From: Burkholderia sp. HI2500
Lineage (GTDB): Bacteria; Pseudomonadota; Gammaproteobacteria; Burkholderiales; Burkholderiaceae
Reading direction: 5' to 3'
DNA length: 64,000 nt
Assembly: GCF_002223055.1 (NCBI RefSeq)
Contig: NZ_NKFL01000004.1
Span: 992,001-1,056,000, forward strand
In this document: positions 62,341-64,000 of the stretch, piece by piece
How positions within the stretch are numbered: the first letter of the stretch is position 1
Layout of the letters: each line of letters starts with the position of its first letter
Notes under the pieces: generated by a model
The model's database searches: none
What the model was told of the DNA's origin: nothing
What the model saw: the letters and a program-made list of their open reading frames with translations, nothing else
Program-made: the position numbers and the translations under genes

Positions 62341-64000
62341 GTGAATACGGAACTCGATGCCACCCGTCCCGCATTCGGCGCCGCCGGCCTGCTGGGCCGC
62401 CTGCGTGCGCTGCTGGGCGCGCCGGCCGGCGGCCGTATCGGCACGGTGAGCCGGCTCGCGATCGACGGCTTGCCCGATGCATGGACGCAACTGGAAGCCG
62501 GCGGCCTGTACGCGATCTACGCGGCCGGCGGCACGCCGGCCTGCGACGCGCTCGTGTGGGAGAGCGCGCGACAGGCGCGCACGCGCGACGTGACGGTCGT
62601 GCTCGCGCGCGACGCGGCCCACGTTGCCGACCAGATGCAGGCGCGCGGCTTCGCGGGCGGCGCGCAGCCGGCCGGCTGGCCGCGCAACCTGAACGTGCTG
62701 GCGATGCCGCCCGCGGCCGAGCCGGCCAACGGTGACAACCCCGGCGCCGGCGCAACCGCGGACGCCCCGCGCCGCGCGGCGCCGGGCCCGTTCGCACGAC
62801 TGACCGGCGGCCTGCGCGCGCTGAAGCGCTACGGCTTTCGGGCGCGCTCGCTGTATTTCGTCGAGGGCGCGCAGCGCTGGTTCAGCTGGGACGACCCGAT
62901 CGCGCTCGCCGACGAGGCGCACGCACTCGCCGACTGGTGCCGCACGCGCCGGATCGCGCTGGTGCTGCTGCTCGATCCCGAGGCGACCCGCGCGGACGGC
63001 GCAGCACGCACCGACGATGCGCCGCTCGTGCGCGATGCGGATCGCACGCCGCGCAGCGGTTTCCACGGTATCTGCTCGGGCGTCGCGCAGTTGCAGCGCA
63101 CGCACGGCGAGCTGCTGTGGGTCGTCGATTTCTGGCGGGCGGGCGACACGCTCGCGGCCGGCGAAGTGCGGCCGCTGCGCTTCGCGCCGGGCGGCCGGCT
63201 GTCGGCGAACGTCGACGGCGGCGCGACCGAGCCCGCGCACCGGATGAAGCTCGCGAGCGACGAGGATCGCGTCGTCGTCAGCCGCGCGGTGCTCGAAGGC
63301 GCGAACCGCGTGCCGGACGGCTGGGAGATCGTCGAAGACAACGCGGCCGTCGTCGCCGCCTGCGCGCATGCGCAGGCCGCCACCGCGGTGCTCGTGTTCC
63401 GCTCGCATGCGCAGCTCGAAGCGCTCTGCGCGGACGTGCACGCATTGCGCCGGCAGTGCGGCGGTGCGCTGAAGATCGCGGTCGTCGAGCGCGGCGAAGT
63501 GCTGCGCCAGCAGTTCGAGATGCTCGTGCTGAGCGTCGGCGCGAGCCGCGTCGTCGCGCGCGACCTGCCGGTCTCGCGGATGCAGGCCGCCGTGCACGCG
63601 TTGCCCGGCCAGCTCTATGCGCGGCCCGTCGCGGCCGACTATCGTGCAGCGCTCGCGGCCGCGCTCGGCGATTCGGTGCTCGGCTACCTGCCGGTCGGCG
63701 CGTTCTGCCTGCGGATTCGCGCGGTGCTCGATCGCGGCGCCGTGCTCGCGCTGCCGCACACGCTCGCGAAGATCGCGCTGCTGCCGGGCGTGTCGCACGT
63801 CGACGCGCTGCGGTGTTGCCGGCCGCGCCGCGCGGGCGACGTCGTGACGGCCGATGCCGCGCACCTGTACGTGTTCCTGTTCGCGTGCGAGCCGGCCGAT
63901 GCGGAGGACGCGCTCGCGCGCATCTTCGACGTGCCGGTCGACACGCTGTCCGACCGCGTCGTATGCCTCGGCCACGGCAGCATCGACACCGAGCTCAACG
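62341..64000 (+). CDS. bcsE: c-di-GMP-binding cellulose biosynthesis protein BcsE (3' truncated by window)
   Basis: At least 553 residues are visible from GTG 62341 (AGGGGA ribosome-binding site upstream) and the frame is open at the window edge. The order fits BcsE: an N-terminal degenerate ATPase-like domain (LEAGGLYAIYAAGG, RALKRYGFRARSLYFVEGA), then a REC-like domain (VVERGEVLRQQFEMLVLSVGASRVV) and the start of the GGDEF-like GIL domain, with the c-di-GMP-binding motif R497-A-G-D500 (CCRPRRAGDVVT). BcsE boosts cellulose synthesis by sensing c-di-GMP beside the BcsA complex. In this window it follows bcsC directly. Confidence 0.88.
   Translation, partial: MNTELDATRPAFGAAGLLGRLRALLGAPAGGRIGTVSRLAIDGLPDAWTQLEAGGLYAIYAAGGTPACDALVWESARQARTRDVTVVLARDAAHVADQMQARGFAGGAQPAGWPRNLNVLAMPPAAEPANGDNPGAGATADAPRRAAPGPFARLTGGLRALKRYGFRARSLYFVEGAQRWFSWDDPIALADEAHALADWCRTRRIALVLLLDPEATRADGAARTDDAPLVRDADRTPRSGFHGICSGVAQLQRTHGELLWVVDFWRAGDTLAAGEVRPLRFAPGGRLSANVDGGATEPAHRMKLASDEDRVVVSRAVLEGANRVPDGWEIVEDNAAVVAACAHAQAATAVLVFRSHAQLEALCADVHALRRQCGGALKIAVVERGEVLRQQFEMLVLSVGASRVVARDLPVSRMQAAVHALPGQLYARPVAADYRAALAAALGDSVLGYLPVGAFCLRIRAVLDRGAVLALPHTLAKIALLPGVSHVDALRCCRPRRAGDVVTADAAHLYVFLFACEPADAEDALARIFDVPVDTLSDRVVCLGHGSIDTELN

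Noticed and set aside
58391..62797. A 1468-codon minus-strand frame opposite bcsC
   Set aside because: Composition is that of an antisense shadow; no domain or start signal.

Overview
The window looks like a chromosomal segment from a Burkholderia, most likely of the cepacia complex. Supporting this are a GC content well above 60%, codon third positions dominated by G/C, a Burkholderia-type OmpC porin, many LysR regulators and typical beta-proteobacterial operons. No rRNA, tRNA, CRISPR array, insertion sequence or integrase was seen. The replicon cannot be told from the sequence alone. About 60 genes are called; the first (Crp/Fnr regulator) and the last (bcsE) run off the window ends.

Layout. 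1-4.9 kb: Crp/Fnr regulator, a PAS-GGDEF-EAL c-di-GMP protein, a TenA/heme-oxygenase-like enzyme, and an OmpR-type regulator whose receiver has lost its phosphorylation residues. 4.8-11.8 kb: lipid and redox metabolism (600-residue acyl-CoA dehydrogenase, quinone oxidoreductase, SGNH hydrolase), then a PadR regulator divergent from a FadH-like dienoyl-CoA reductase and an NTF2-like protein, with two clear operators in the shared promoter. 11.8-15.8 kb: a hydroxyquinol-cleavage cluster (LysR; dioxygenase, Dabb protein, maleylacetate reductase) between two gene remnants. 15.8-21 kb: a four-gene overlapping TonB-receptor/ABC uptake operon behind a Fur/Zur-like palindrome. 21-24.1 kb: an RstAB-like two-component system divergent from a MipA/OmpV protein, with response-regulator repeats between them. 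24.3-28.1 kb: two lipoproteins (I78 inhibitor, DUF3304), a lytic transglycosylase fused to a VirB9-like domain, and a porin.

28.5-33.6 kb: a Fur-box-headed FecI-FecR-TonB siderophore receptor system with a secreted protein. 33.6-40.6 kb: two LysR-controlled loci, VOC plus flavin reductase and CitMHS transporter plus AtuA-type pair, followed by a nitrilase-family hydrolase. 40.8-46.9 kb: a LuxR-type regulator and a compact operon of largely undescribed proteins (helical-repeat protein, PcfJ-like, DUF1266-like, secreted protein). 47-53.4 kb: a divergent phospholipid-type cluster equivalent in content to E. coli ynbABCD plus an acyltransferase. 53.4-64 kb: GAF-GGDEF cyclase divergent from the cellulose genes bcsB-bcsZ-bcsC-bcsE.

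The best candidates for an undescribed system are the ynb-like lipid cluster, which holds the enzyme classes for a full route from lysophosphatidate through CDP-diacylglycerol to a modified phospholipid, and the helical-repeat/PcfJ/DUF1266 operon. c-di-GMP is a recurring theme: two GGDEF proteins, a cellulose operon and BcsE with its RxGD motif.
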